NCBI GenBank assembly: GCA_013396635.1
Contig: WBMW01005650.1
Span: forward strand, 4,295,647 to 4,359,646
Direction of reading: 5' to 3'
Length of the DNA stretch: 64,000 nt
Origin: Penelope pileata
Taxonomy: Eukaryota; Chordata; Aves; Galliformes; Cracidae
Part shown: piece by piece, positions 50,421 through 62,700 of the stretch
Numbering within the stretch: the first letter of the stretch is position 1
Layout of the letters: each line of letters begins with the position of its first letter
Program-made: the position numbers and the translations under genes
The notes under the pieces: generated by a model
Databases searched by the model: none
The model's input: only the letters and a program-made list of their open reading frames with translations
Told to the model about the DNA's origin: nothing

Positions 50421-52985
50421 AAGTACAAGTTTCAGACTCATGAAATAAAATGGTCATCAGGCCTGAAGTCATGCAAACAATGTTTAATCCACTGTTACAC
50501 TATTTGATAGCCTTTCTGGACAGCAGTATCATTTGAGAAAATTACTTAACAGGCCATCAGTCCCTTCTGCAGCACCATCCTCAAGCTGTGAGCTATAACA
50601 GAGCAAGTTGCTAAAAATCAGATATAAGGAAAAAGGAGAACTCCAAAAAAGAGATAGAGACTAGTGGAAAGCTCAGCAGGAAAAAAACAAACAAACATGT
50701 CTTTATTTATCAAAACCTTGGAGTTTTTTCATTGTTGTTGAAAGCAGAATATTTTCAGTGGTGTTGTGAAATCAAGCCAGACTGACGCTTGGGGTTGAGG
50801 AAGAGGTTATGGAGCTTGCATTTGAGAGACTGGAAGCAAGCAGAATATGTTTGGGGGCAGCAAGGAGGAGTGTGCAGGGACTGATGTTTTGCATCAGCTT
50901 GAGTTCCCAGCAATGCGGGCATTTGACCATAGCACAGAGATATCAAGCACAGAGCTTGTGGTCAGTAAATGGCATACTTGTTAGAGATGTGGGTAAGACA
51001 GTTCTGGCTTCCACTGTGCAGAAAATATCTGGATTGGTTAGTTTTGTCTGGTCAAACCCCTCTCTACATAAAATGCTTCACCTCTGTGTTACTGAAATGA
51101 TGACATGGGCATTCTTGTGCAGATCCTCTGCAGTAGGCTGAATTTCATCCTAACAGATTGGGTGAATAATTAAACTTTAATTTGTCTATACCTGCGTTTC
51201 CAACACTGCAAGTTTGCAGGAAGTGCAAACACTATGGTCAGGAACGCAATGTGCAGAAATCTGCTCTGATTGGCTGAGAATGCATTGGCCTTGCGGTATT
51301 CTTGCAATATTTTTTGGCAACAGAGAGAAAGGAAGGTATGCATTACCTCCATCAAATTAACAGGACAAAAAGACAAATGCATGAGCAATGTCAGTTTGTT
51401 CTGCAGATACAGTTCTTGCCACATCAAAGGGAGGTAGTAAGGTGGGCCATAATACCCATTATTGGTTTTCTATACTTCTGTTGTCTTGAGACAGTTTTGC
51501 TTTTCTGCTATGCTCAGCTGCTGTGCTCAGTTCCAGTGGTACACTGCTCTGTCTGGTGTGCTGTAGGGAGCAAGCAGAGAAAAGTCTGTATGCCTGAATT
51601 GAAACAGCAGCCAGTAAATCTACTGCATTTCATTCCTTTAAATAATACTGATTTCTAATTATGAAAGTTCTTTCATCTGATGTATCAAAAGTGCTTTGAA
51701 AACAGCCAACACAGCTTCTACCGCTTTGTGAAGCAACTACACAGCATAGGTATCGCTTGCTGTAGTATGATACCAGCTCTTGAAAATTTTCCTCAGGTAC
51801 CCTTAAGCTGACAGCCTAGCAGTCAGTGCCCAAGAGGTATATAGCCTGTTTTCACATTTCCCAGATGCCAAGATGAGGCAACACCAGGTGAACTAAGCTC
51901 AGATTCACTTTGAGAGCTCTGTGTAAACTGGGTAGGAAACCCTGAGCCTAAGCTACATATTCATACTGCTTTCTCTACTTGCAAGTGCAAATGAGAGCAT
52001 CTGACTTCATTCCAGGGGCTATCCAGAGTGATACCTCTTAGTGATAGGATGACTGCTACCGCAATTTATGTCCCCTGTGGACGTGCCTGCAGGATGTAGC
52101 CTGGACATCACAAAAAATGGCTAGATTTTTAAGCAGAGACATTGCCATCTCAGGCTGCCTCTCAGTAATCACAGCATGAAACACTCTAAAAGCAGAATCC
52201 TAGTAAAGTACAGTTTAGACAACAGGGGGTTGGTTCTTAACCTCCTCCTTGCTCTTCTGACCCAGAAGGATGTTTAATGGGAGAAGGCTTTGGAGGGGAT
52301 CTCCTGCTGAATATGAGGCTGCTCATACACTTCTTGAGCTAATTTACCCTTCACTTCTGACCGAGGTATTGGTAGCCTGAAGCTTGCACTAAGTTCTGTT
52401 AAAGTGCAGAACACATTCACCTTACATTCAGAAGATAGCTGCCATGGTCAATTCTCCCTTAAAGCCATTTGGAAATTCAGCCTTTTTCCTGAAACACATT
52501 GCAGCAATATCAACCTTTGGTGCAGTATCAGGCTGCTGATGCTAAAGGGGTACGTTTTATCCTTGATGAGCCTTTAAAAACAGGTGCTTACCCCAGGAGT
52601 TTAATGTACCCTAAGGGTTTGATTTAAATCCAACAGAATTAAGAAACGTCAAAGGAGAATTTGCATCTTTAAGGTAGACCCATTGTGTCTTAGCCTTGTA
52701 GATAAGCTTCAGTCGGTATAAGAACAGGAGAAGTTTCGCTCCAGTAAGAGCAATACGATTTGAAATGTTGGCAGCTGATAAGTGCAGGTGAGGATAAAGG
52801 CATGTCTGCATCATTCACTTGAACTACATTTTGAATATATTTTTCTTTGTTGGAAAATCCTGCAAATACATGCACCCTTCTGCTTTTCAATCACATTATG
52901 TTACTGCAAGCATGCTTAATTATATCCTTTCCACAAAGTCCTCAGTTTCAATATTCTTTAGAACCATATTTTATCACTTCTTACT

Positions 52986-52998
52986 AAAAAAAAAAAAA
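52986..52998. repeat. A13 homopolymer
   Basis: Thirteen A residues. Confidence 0.95.
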
Positions 52999-54039
52999 TC
53001 CTAAATATCTGTCCATGACTCCAGCTCTGGAGCCCTATATTTATACTGAAAATGCAAATGAAAATGTTTTTCTTTTCAATGAGGACGTACCTAGACCCCA
53101 AGATTATGAGAAGTCTTGTCCTTAAATCATGATAACTGTATCTTCTGCTTTCTGAAGAATTGACCCTCACAGCCTATCCACAATTCAGTCAAAGCAAACA
53201 CTACAGTTGAGAGAGAGCTCTACATGAGGGAGTATGAGTTTGGAAATGTATGATCTTCTCATTCTGGAAAAATCTTACACCTTCCCATAGAGACTGTGTT
53301 CATGTCTCAGTCATGCAAGGAGAAAACAATGCAACAAATTTCTGTCCCTTCCAGTCTGAATTATTCTAGGATTATGTGACGCTGTATGTCTTTAATTGCA
53401 GTTTGGTTTAACTCTTTGATAGTGGGATACTATTCAAACACACTAGTTTTGTCTACTTTGAGTCTGAAAGTACAAGAAATGTTCAAGTTTCAGTTGAACA
53501 CATTTGATTACACACTTTCATAAAGCTGGTGTTGTCCTATGATAAAGTCAAATAATCACATTGATTTTCACTTGGCATCTAGGCTAACTCTCAAGGAATA
53601 TATGTGGTAATTGATTCGTATGCTAGAGTTGCTGTAGGATTTACTTTCAAAATGAGATTTTGGGGTTGGTTATTTTTTGTTAATTAAATGTATTTTAAAG
53701 GATTTATGTTATCTTTGTGTTCATATAAACTGAACTTTCAAGGACTTCTATTAAAATGTTAAGAAATTGTCTGCCATAAACAACCCTTCATGTGAGATTA
53801 GATAGGAGTCTGATAAATCATTATTTTTTCATTACTTTTCCCAAACAAGATCAATTCTTATGATTATCATTGGGGATTCTATTGTTTCAATAACATTTTA
53901 AGGTCATTTAAATGAATGTGGTTTCAGTTTTTAGTTTAGGTCCTATATTTTGGCTGTTCTGTGCTATGAATTATGACTTTTACTAGGACCTTCTGCATAA
54001 AAATGATACAAAGTTTACTGAGGCACAGGCTTAATGTCA

Positions 54040-54330
54040 TCTTTCCTTCTCACCCTTGTATGGTCATTGCCACTCCTTCTTGCCCCTTCTGCAGTGCAGG
54101 TGGAGAGCTCTGGCTACTCTCCCGTTCTAGGAGGTGCATGTGTCAGACGCAGTTGATTGCTCTGATGACCAGCTGCATCTGCCATGTGGGCTCCGGAGTT
54201 CCTGAAAGGCTGCAGCTGATCGATTGTTTGTCTTTGCCCGGCTACATCCTTGCTTTTGGCGTGTGTCCCAGTGAGAAGGAAGGGAGAGCTCTCCAGGGTC
54301 AAGTAGAAATTGCAGACCTGTAGCCAAACA
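54040..54330. other. GC-richer islet with a few CpGs, function unknown
   Basis: Composition rises here relative to the AT-rich flanks. CpGs appear at CCCGTTC, AGACGCAG, CTCCGGAG, TGATCGATTG, GCCCGGC and GGCGTGTG. Three overlapping open frames (116 codons plus, 90 and 96 codons minus) mirror each other, as expected from composition, not from a gene. No promoter element, start region or known protein similarity was recognised. Confidence 0.3.
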
Positions 54331-54427
54331 GTCTGCTCTTTCACAGCAGAGCTGGGTTGCATCAGGAGGATACATCTGAAAGACAATAACAGTAAAGGAA
54401 TAAAACAGGTAATACAATTACCTTATT

Positions 54428-54449
54428 AAAACAAACAAACAAAAAAAAA
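54428..54449. repeat. (AAAC)n with A9 tail
   Basis: Three AAAC units run into nine A residues. Confidence 0.9.
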
Positions 54450-55920
54450 CCAGTCACCTGGTTTTGAAGTGGATTTGATTGAGGCCAAAAAGCATTGACA
54501 TATTTAGGAATCTCTTCAGGGAGGAACTTCAAAGCTTGTCACCTTCAACTGATATAGACTAAGTAGGGATCTGTTACAAGGATACTTGACATTTATTGAG
54601 ACAATTATTTAGTCATCAAAACATCTACGTACTTCTGCAGGGTAATCAACCCTTACCTTACTCAGGGGGCTGTGGAGACTTACACATCACTTGTCTTTGG
54701 CCTCAGAGAGAATTGGTGACAAACCCCGGCTTACAGTCCACAAGAGGATTCCTGGCCCCCAGTGCTGTGTTTAGACTATTGATGACATCAATCATAGTGA
54801 AAGCACAGTGCAGCTGTCAACCCCCCTATGTATTGTTGTTTTTTAAGGATAGCCAACACCAAATCACAAGTACTTGAATTTCTTTGCAGGAAGAAAGAGG
54901 TGTAGACTGCATTCTGTCACCATTGAAGAAAAATGCAATGCATTTATCATCGAAAAAGGTGTAGACTTAAGATTTAGGCTTCTCACCATGTATAAAGAGT
55001 TGATGTATGTTATTAGAAACTACTCTCCTAGGTTGTATTTCACGTAAGCTTTTAGAGCCATCTAAATCAACTTCTTTAGCTTCAGGAAGATAAAGATTGT
55101 AAAACAAATTATCTGAGCATCAGGAGACCTACCATGTTGATTTATAACTGCTACGTACAGTAAGTATATAATTCACTTATAAATCACCAAGCTGATGTGT
55201 ATTTTCAGAATTTCAGAGTATTTGGTTACTGTAAGTTCAAATAATATAATATGAATATGTGTTTACCTTTTGTAAGGCAAGAAGGAACTATAGGCAAACA
55301 AAAGCATTAAAAAATGATTAAAGGTGCTAGGAATGCAAGGCCATTTTTCTTATGTTGTCATTGTTTAAAAAGTAAGCATGTGCCTGCTGGAACATTGTTC
55401 ATGATAATAATATTTACCTGAATAGATCAGGATGTCTTACTGAGAACTAAATACATTTGCTCTACCCTTATAAGGCTGCATTTGAGAATCAGATGGTTCT
55501 CAAGCTGACTGTATCCAGATATCTGGAATGAATTTCCTGACAACTCATTTTAGGTGCATTAGCATACATGCAAAATGTTCCTTCAGAAATATTCTTCTGG
55601 GTATAAGCAAGAGCTATTTGTCTTTGTTATTTATATAGAAAATTTGCCTGAAGTTTGGCTCCGTACAGAATCCCTAGCTATGCTGATGTGAGACCCATAT
55701 CTTAGATACAGAGGTCAGCTGGACCAGGGATATCAACCTCTGTAGCCAGCAATATGGCAGAGAATGATGTAGCTGGAATCACAGCTTGGTTGCCTTTGAT
55801 TTCCGTAACATAAAGATAGCTATTTACAGCTGATCTGGAGCTGTTTCTTGACTTCACTGCTCTGGTTTCAATATTCGGATTCCTGGATGATCATAATCCT
55901 GTTTTTAAAAAGAAGGAAAA

Positions 55921-55940
55921 GAAGGAAGGAAGGAAGGAAG
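55921..55940. repeat. (GAAG)n tetranucleotide repeat
   Basis: Five perfect GAAG/GGAA-type units, preceded by a decayed purine-rich AGAAGGAAAA stretch. On the plus strand it also makes tandem GGAA cores of the ETS-factor kind, which is incidental unless shown otherwise. Confidence 0.95.
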
Positions 55941-57204
55941 ATGTCACTTATGGTTACTTCTCATTGTCTTTGATCCTTCTTTCTAAAATAAACCTATAGA
56001 ATTAGAGGAGAAGGGAGAAAATGTATTGTTTTGTTTTCCATTAAAGATTAGGTACTAGACAAATCTGAAACAGTATTTAGAGATCTCTCCATTTCCCCTC
56101 ATTTTTAATGAACTCAACTCATTAACTACTACTTACTTCGTCTGTGGAGCTGTTTGTCAATTTTCTTGTAATTCTGTATTCACAGGAAAATGATGTATGC
56201 ATGTGATACTCTCGTATGGCTGCTGGCTGTCATGGTCTTTGCACCACTCCTGAAATAAACCCCAACCATTGTCATCCTTATTAAGCTGTTGTGCTAGACA
56301 GCTGAAAGAATAACTGAATTCTGCTTTGCCAAGAGCTCTTCTTTTAAACTAAAATTTATATGAACTTTCTAATAAAGAAGGGTAAAGCTGTGCTTGAAGA
56401 GTTAACATCTGAGTACAGTAGGGTCTTCGTATTTCCATGGCAACAGCTTAACATGATCAGTAAGTTGAGTGGACTATTTTGCTATGAGGTATCATTAAAA
56501 GAAAAATCATGCTGGGAAACACACATGTATCATAGAATAAAATCTCTTCTCTGCAGTTTTGGAAACAGCCAATTTCTTTGTTGCTCCATATTGATAAATT
56601 ATTTTAAAATTGCCATTGCATTAGAAATAGTAACAGTAATTTACATGGCTTTTAATTATAGTTTTTGTGATTACAGTGATGTAAATTTAAAGAACATCAA
56701 CTTTACAAAGGAGGTAATCTGACAGCTGCCACTAAATCTCTTATTTACAATATGTATCACCAAATGCACTCCTTTTTTGCAGCAGCTTTTTCTTGCTGCT
56801 GTGATGCATAATTCTCTGTGGTAGTAGAGATGGGCTCAGCTGCCATTTCAGTCATTTCTATTAAGAATATATTGATAGTTAGTGCTCCAGCAGTGTCCAG
56901 CCTCCTTTGCCAAATCTATCATTTTTAAAAGGTCAAGGGGCTACAATGAATGGGATAAGGCAGATAGTCTGTACTTCTTTGCTCCCAATGTGTTAGTCAT
57001 AGAGTGTCATGGGAACATCAGGCATCAAGGCATCTAGAAATTTTTTTCTGGAGATTCTTCTTGTCTGAGTCCTGTTGCAGGTTTTGAAAGCAAACAGGGG
57101 GATTTGCTAGAGTATGCTAAAGTGTAGTTATTCCTCTTTGGCAAGCCACTCTTTTGAACACGGTCTGGATGGAGAGAACATCTGAAAGTTTTGGCCTACC
57201 TTCT

Positions 57205-57360
57205 ACTGCCCATTTCCATCCAAGTCAGAGCGCTCTCTCAGAGCAGGCAATAAGAGAGGAGTGTTTGCTCCTGGCTGGATAAGGACCTGAACAAGCTGAT
57301 CTAGTTGGCCCTGTTTTGAGACACAGAGGTCTCTTCCAACCAAAATTCTTCTATAGATGT
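57205..57360 (+). mobile_element. CR1 LINE 3' fragment, degenerate
   Basis: The recognisable part runs from CTGGCTGGATAAGGACCTGA near 57271, through CTGATCTAGTTGGCCCTG, to GAGGTCTCTTCCAACC near 57325. It ends in a decayed ATTCTTCTATAGATG tail that replaces the usual ATTCTATG octamers. These are hallmarks of the last ~100 bp of avian CR1 elements. The 5' limit is uncertain; homology before about 57235 is weak. Confidence 0.75.
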
Positions 57361-59490
57361 GTTCACTTATTCCATTCATTCCCACTTATTTCCTATATTT
57401 TTCATTTTCAATATAAAATACTTCAGAATGTAGCTTGATCTCATTAAAAATCACATAGTGTAATAGAATCTGGAAGCAAGCTCATGTGATCATAAGGAAG
57501 CATTCTCAGATGTGCTTTTGCCAGGCTAGGTCATGCAATAGTGCCTAGCTGTGCTACACTGACTAGAGGAAATGTCATGAGGCTGCAAGCGAGAGAAATC
57601 AGTTCTGATGCAAAGGGTGGAAAGATGAGGACAGCAAGACTAGTTACAGATTGAGCCCCGCACGTCACTCATGATGAAAGATTCTTCCAAATTTATTTGA
57701 GCAGATGAAGAAATCATGCATGAAGATGTCAGTGTCTTTTACTGTGGAACATGAAAATGCATTTGTTTTAACCACCCTTTGCCTCGCTCTAGTCTTTCAG
57801 CAACACTCCTTGGCACACATATTTTACTGTGTATGTCACAGAGGAGACCTGAGTGGACTTTCTAGGCACTAATGTCATATAAATAGTACTATAATGGAGC
57901 CCATTTAACATGAGACTCAGAATGTGGTAAATGTGGGAAGCTGTATTTGACAGAAATAAATAATACTCTTTCCACAGCCAGGAAGGAAATAGTGTGTCAG
58001 TGGAATCCATAAATCAGATTATGTCATTCTCACTTAATCAAATTTACTTTGACTTGTTTTCACTAAGTGTCACCCATGTGTTACCTACTGTCAGCAGCTA
58101 TTTGCATCCTTTTGCATAATACTAATGCAGGTGATGTATAGAACAGTGTTGTATCTTGGACTCAGTATGTATTTGTCACATATTATCACTGTCACATGGT
58201 GCTTAATATCAGTCCTATTTAAATGCAAGTCTTGATAAAAATGATGGCGAGATAGATTGTCTGGACTTCCAAGACTGTGCTTTGCAGATTTGAGCCAATT
58301 TGCTTTTCAAAATAGTGGATGATTATTTTTCTCATTTTAAAAAATCAAGTATATGTCATAAATATTTCAGTTTCCAAGCCAAATTTTTATGCCTTCTGAA
58401 AAGCTGTACACTGACCCCAGGTCTATAAAAATCTTTTATGTAGACCATCATCTAAGAGACATATTGCTTCTTGTAAGAAAATAAAAAAGGAGGCAATAAG
58501 TTGCAAATCCCAAAGCAGCTAAGTGAAAGTGGAAGCAAGTGCCTTGGGTTTGCAGAAACTGTAAATTGTGGTTTAGAGATCCCACTGGAGCCTAAGGGAA
58601 ATGAAAGAGAAATTGGTGTTAAAAATAATCTGAGAGAAAGCATACAAATACTTGAGGGGACTGGGTTAAGGGTGACAAGGTGACAAATTTGTGGAAGGTC
58701 TGCATTCTGGAAATGTATGTCCATCACCATAAGGGTTCTCAGCGCCTCCGTAGAACATTGTCAAACCCTTACTGGGAGAGGGCCTGAAACAGTGAGAGCT
58801 GTGACAAGAGAACAGGAAAAATGAATGCAACAGAATGTCGAGGTGGCAGAATGCAAAGCGCAAGGGAACCCCTCCTTCTGGACGTGGAACAAAAACAAAT
58901 ACATATTTGACTACACTAAAAACAAGTTATAATTTCCTGCCAACTTACCAGGGGGAATGCAAGAATACAGCTAGTGCTGTGAGACAAGGTATTGTTTGAC
59001 TTGACTGGCTATAAGAAAGTCTCCCAGAATTCTTGAAGCAGCATTATTCCTTACTGTAGGCAGTCCCTGTGGTTCCAGAAGAGAATCCAAGGTAAGGCAG
59101 CTCTAGCATCCTGTTAACATAGGCTGTCTGTTATACAGCTTGCCATAGAATCATACAGAATTTGGACTCCAAACCTCTTTTAGTTGTATGCTATGCCATT
59201 TGCTGTGTCTTAGTTTGTTCACAGCTTCTTAGAGTGTGTTTCTGTAGTGCTGCCCTTGAAAGTGGTGTTTGCTTGTAACAGCAATTACAGAATATTCAAT
59301 TTTTCTGTTTTACAGTTCCACTGAATTTTGTTCTAAAATATATTTTACATGGTGTTATTTTCATTTTTCGATGGGGAGATATGGCCTATAAATTGTATTC
59401 CCAGAACATCTAATCATCTGATGAACTTAAAATTTATAATTTATAAAAACAGGTGCCCTTTCAGAAGTAAAAAAGCGACATTTATGCAAA

Positions 59491-59518
59491 TATTTCTTCT
59501 AAAATATTTCTTCTAAAA
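59491..59518. repeat. Perfect 14-bp tandem duplication
   Basis: TATTTCTTCTAAAA occurs twice in a row without mismatch. Confidence 0.95.
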
Positions 59519-62500
59519 TTATTTTGCTGTCTACTCATAAAAATGCAAGGAAACTTTATCTCTGTGGTTTCCTTGTTCTAATTTATTTCACAAATGAATT
59601 TAAGACAGCTAGCAAACTGAGAAAAAATTATCCTTGTTGAGATGTTATTTCATTCAGTTTTAAATATTAATGTATGATGTTGCATCGTTATGTAGTGCTC
59701 TTCACAAAGATGATATAAACCGTTTGCTAAAGAAATACGAAGTCTCTGAAATGTCGGCTCATAAATGTTTACAAGAGAGATCATAGGTAGAATTATAGGC
59801 AAGGAAAATAAAGAATAGATGTGCCTGAGGACTGCTGGGATAAGACATCTGACAAGCATCCCAAGCTGCATTTCTTGATGATGACCTTTTCTTTCTTGGT
59901 ATTAAAATGTCTTTGCATTTCCAGGCCACAAAATCCCATGATTAAAAGCGTGTATCTTGTTTCTGTATATCAACAGGATATTATGTAAAATACATAAAAT
60001 CAATAATGAAATGGTATTTTTCTGTGCTTTTACTGTGTTTCGTATCAATCACAAGTCCTAAAAGCCTGGCATGCCTACTGGAGGCACAGCACACACAGCA
60101 CTCAAACCGAGTGAGGATATGTTGCGAAGAGAACAGAGAATGGGAAGGACAGAGATAGGATCTCATCACACAGTTACAATTTTGGGCAGCAGCGTGGTGC
60201 AGAGGGTTTTGCAGAGAACCTCTACATACTATCTGACTTATTCTGAGAGCAGTTCAGCTCCCAGAGCAGCCCAGGCTTGTGCAGATAAATCCTGACTTAG
60301 TGTAGCCTTTCTTCCAGGGCTGCTTGTTTTAGTCTGAGCACAGATTCTCCTGGCCTAGCATGCAAAGCTAAGACAGATTTCTTTCAAAATCTGAATGAAA
60401 AGGTGTTGAAATGAAGCTTGCTATGAGATTCATTGTGATAGAAATAAGTAGATCTTAATGGATTTTCTTGTATGTTCCCTTTGGGAAATTGTAAGATAAG
60501 CCCACATACGCACTTTTGGATTTCTGTTTGCACACAGTTTCAGTAATCTCACTCTGGTCCATGCAAATAACCTCATGTTTACATAGCCCAGTGTTACCAT
60601 ATAAAGATTTTATTGAGTTCTCTTAACGAGATTTGGGCTTTATTATCTATTTGCCAAATGACAGGCAATATTAATGCTACTGTTTTCTGCCAACATACAA
60701 ATTATACAAATGTATTTAATTTCATTACAGCAGTTGAATTAATTGCATATAATATGATGCTGAGGACTGTGCTGCACAGGAGGAAAAGCAAATTAAGGTG
60801 GCAATAAGCATAATTGAAATCCTTTACTTGTTTAACAATTATTTTTTGCATTCTCTTTTTATTTGCTCTTCATAGTTTTGGTTGTCCTATTGTTAATTCC
60901 AGCAAACACAAGTCTTCCAGATTTGTAGCTGTTTTGACATGCCACTGTTAGCTCACTGAAATGTGACAAGTACAGAAGAGAAGTTCTGATTGGATTCTAT
61001 TGCAGTATTATGCTATCCCTACCAGTAAAAAATGCAGAGAAAATTGAATCCTAAAATTATCTGCCTCTCTTCCATTTACTCTCCAAGCCATTTCTTCTAT
61101 TTTTCAATTATCATCTGGTAATAAATGTGTCATAGAGCAAGATGAGACCTCAGTGGAATACAGTAACACTGAAGACAGAACGGAAAATTCAAGAATATTC
61201 AAGCTTGTTTGGATGCAAATTTGGTCATTACATTGAACTGCAAGTTATGTGCTGTAGAGAGGGAAAGTAGTAAAGCTCTAGAAATTTCCTGTGCTAACGA
61301 AGCAGTCCTCTGCCATCTCTGCCGCCAGACACCAAGACATCCCTCTTTCCAAATGAATTTCCTGTTCTGAGACAGACTGTGAGGTTTATGAAGCATTTAA
61401 TTCCCTTTGAGTGTTTATCTGGGAATTAGGTGTGTTACAGACATTGGATAAAAGCCATGTCCTTTGAAATCAGTGCTTAAATTTATATCTGGTCCTATAC
61501 ACAGCCAGGATTTCTGTCCTTGTATTGATTCTGTAAATGTATGAATCTCACTCTCTATTGTTAACTTTTCCTTAGCTGTCTCTTTGTTTGTCCCCAGGAA
61601 TGTCACACAGAAGAGACCTTGCCATCCTGCTGTTATTCTCACATTCTTGTAAGACATTTGAATTTCTGAGGAGGTATCTTGAGGGACGAAAACAGTTTTC
61701 AAATTTTCAATTTGTCTGTAGTCTATAGGAAAATGACTGTAAATTCTGGAGCTTCTGCAACTAATTCCAGAGGGAACAGTTTGCCAGCATTTGAATCACT
61801 AGGAACCAGCTTGTTGGGACTTTAGACATCATTTAACCTAACTGTGCAGAACTTTCAAAACTCTCAAGAGCACCGTCATATGTTTTCAATATGCTAGTCA
61901 AGGCTCAATGGCAGTTTATCTGTGCCAGACGTATTTCTGCCTACAAATGCATCTCTTTTCCAGAACAATATCATGTAACTGCTAGAATGCTGGTTTGCAG
62001 CCTCCCCATTACTTTACTGCTAGAGCTAGACAATTGCACCATATAGACGTGATCAGCAACCTATTTTGTGTAGCTACAGTTGTATATATGACATACCTGC
62101 TCATTTCCCTTTCCTCTCATCATTTGTTGTCTGTTAAGTTACTCAGCTCAGGGAAAGAAAAGCAGGCCTTAACTTTGAAAGGTCAATTTGTTTCTTGAAT
62201 CTTTTGCTAAATCTATTAGTTTGGTGGTTATAAGGTAGATTTGATAACAGTTAAGTATATGGTTTTTCTGATTAGTTTTGGCAAGTGAAGATGCTGAGAT
62301 GTGGCATCTCCAGTCCCCTGGTGCTGAAAGTCCCTGGCTTGTTTTTTCTTTTAAAGCAAAAGATCATGTTTTGTAACGTCACCTGTGAACTCATTGTCTG
62401 ACTGAGGGAGGGACAGGCAGCATCAAAAGGTGCCTAATCCACAGACATTGTTATGTTATACCATGGCAATGAATAAAACTGGGCTGGAGTTGAAAAGAAA

Positions 62501-62676
62501 GCACCTCTGTCAGAGAATTCAGGGCCAGAGGAAGCCTTAGAAGTGGAGGTCTGCAGACTAATCTGAAGATAGAACCTGATGTGTCTGTGAGAGCAATAAG
62601 CTGAAAGGTGCATTAGGTAGTTGTTTGTATGTCTGAACTCCAAATTGTGTCTACATGTTGATTCTCTGTATGCAGG

Positions 62677-62700
62677 GATAGTGAGACAGGTCTCACTATC
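62677..62700. repeat. Perfect palindrome, 11-bp arms with a 2-bp centre
   Basis: GATAGTGAGAC (62677-62687), AG, then GTCTCACTATC (62690-62700) are exact reverse complements. A perfect 22-of-24-base palindrome is rare by chance. It could form a cruciform or be a dimeric protein-binding site, or be the trace of a local foldback mutation. Confidence 0.9.

Larger units (their letters stand above)
50421..57204. other. Non-coding; no gene recognised
   Basis: Open frames of 110 codons (50809-51141 plus), 118 codons (51302-51658 plus) and 120 codons (56360-56722 plus) show no recognisable domain. The GC-richer islet at 54.0 kb and simple repeats are listed separately. Confidence 0.5.

Noticed and set aside
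50809..51658. Two neighbouring plus-strand frames of 110 and 118 codons, considered as a decayed processed gene
   Set aside because: The peptides do not connect to one known protein, and there is no poly-A tail or target-site duplication.
56360..56722. 120-codon plus-strand frame
   Set aside because: Hydrophobic, AT-driven composition with no recognised motif or splice context.
59145..59185. CATAGAATCATACAGAATTTGG, possible minus-strand CR1 terminus
   Set aside because: Only about 20 bases match the octamer-like tail and the body of CR1 is not recognisable.
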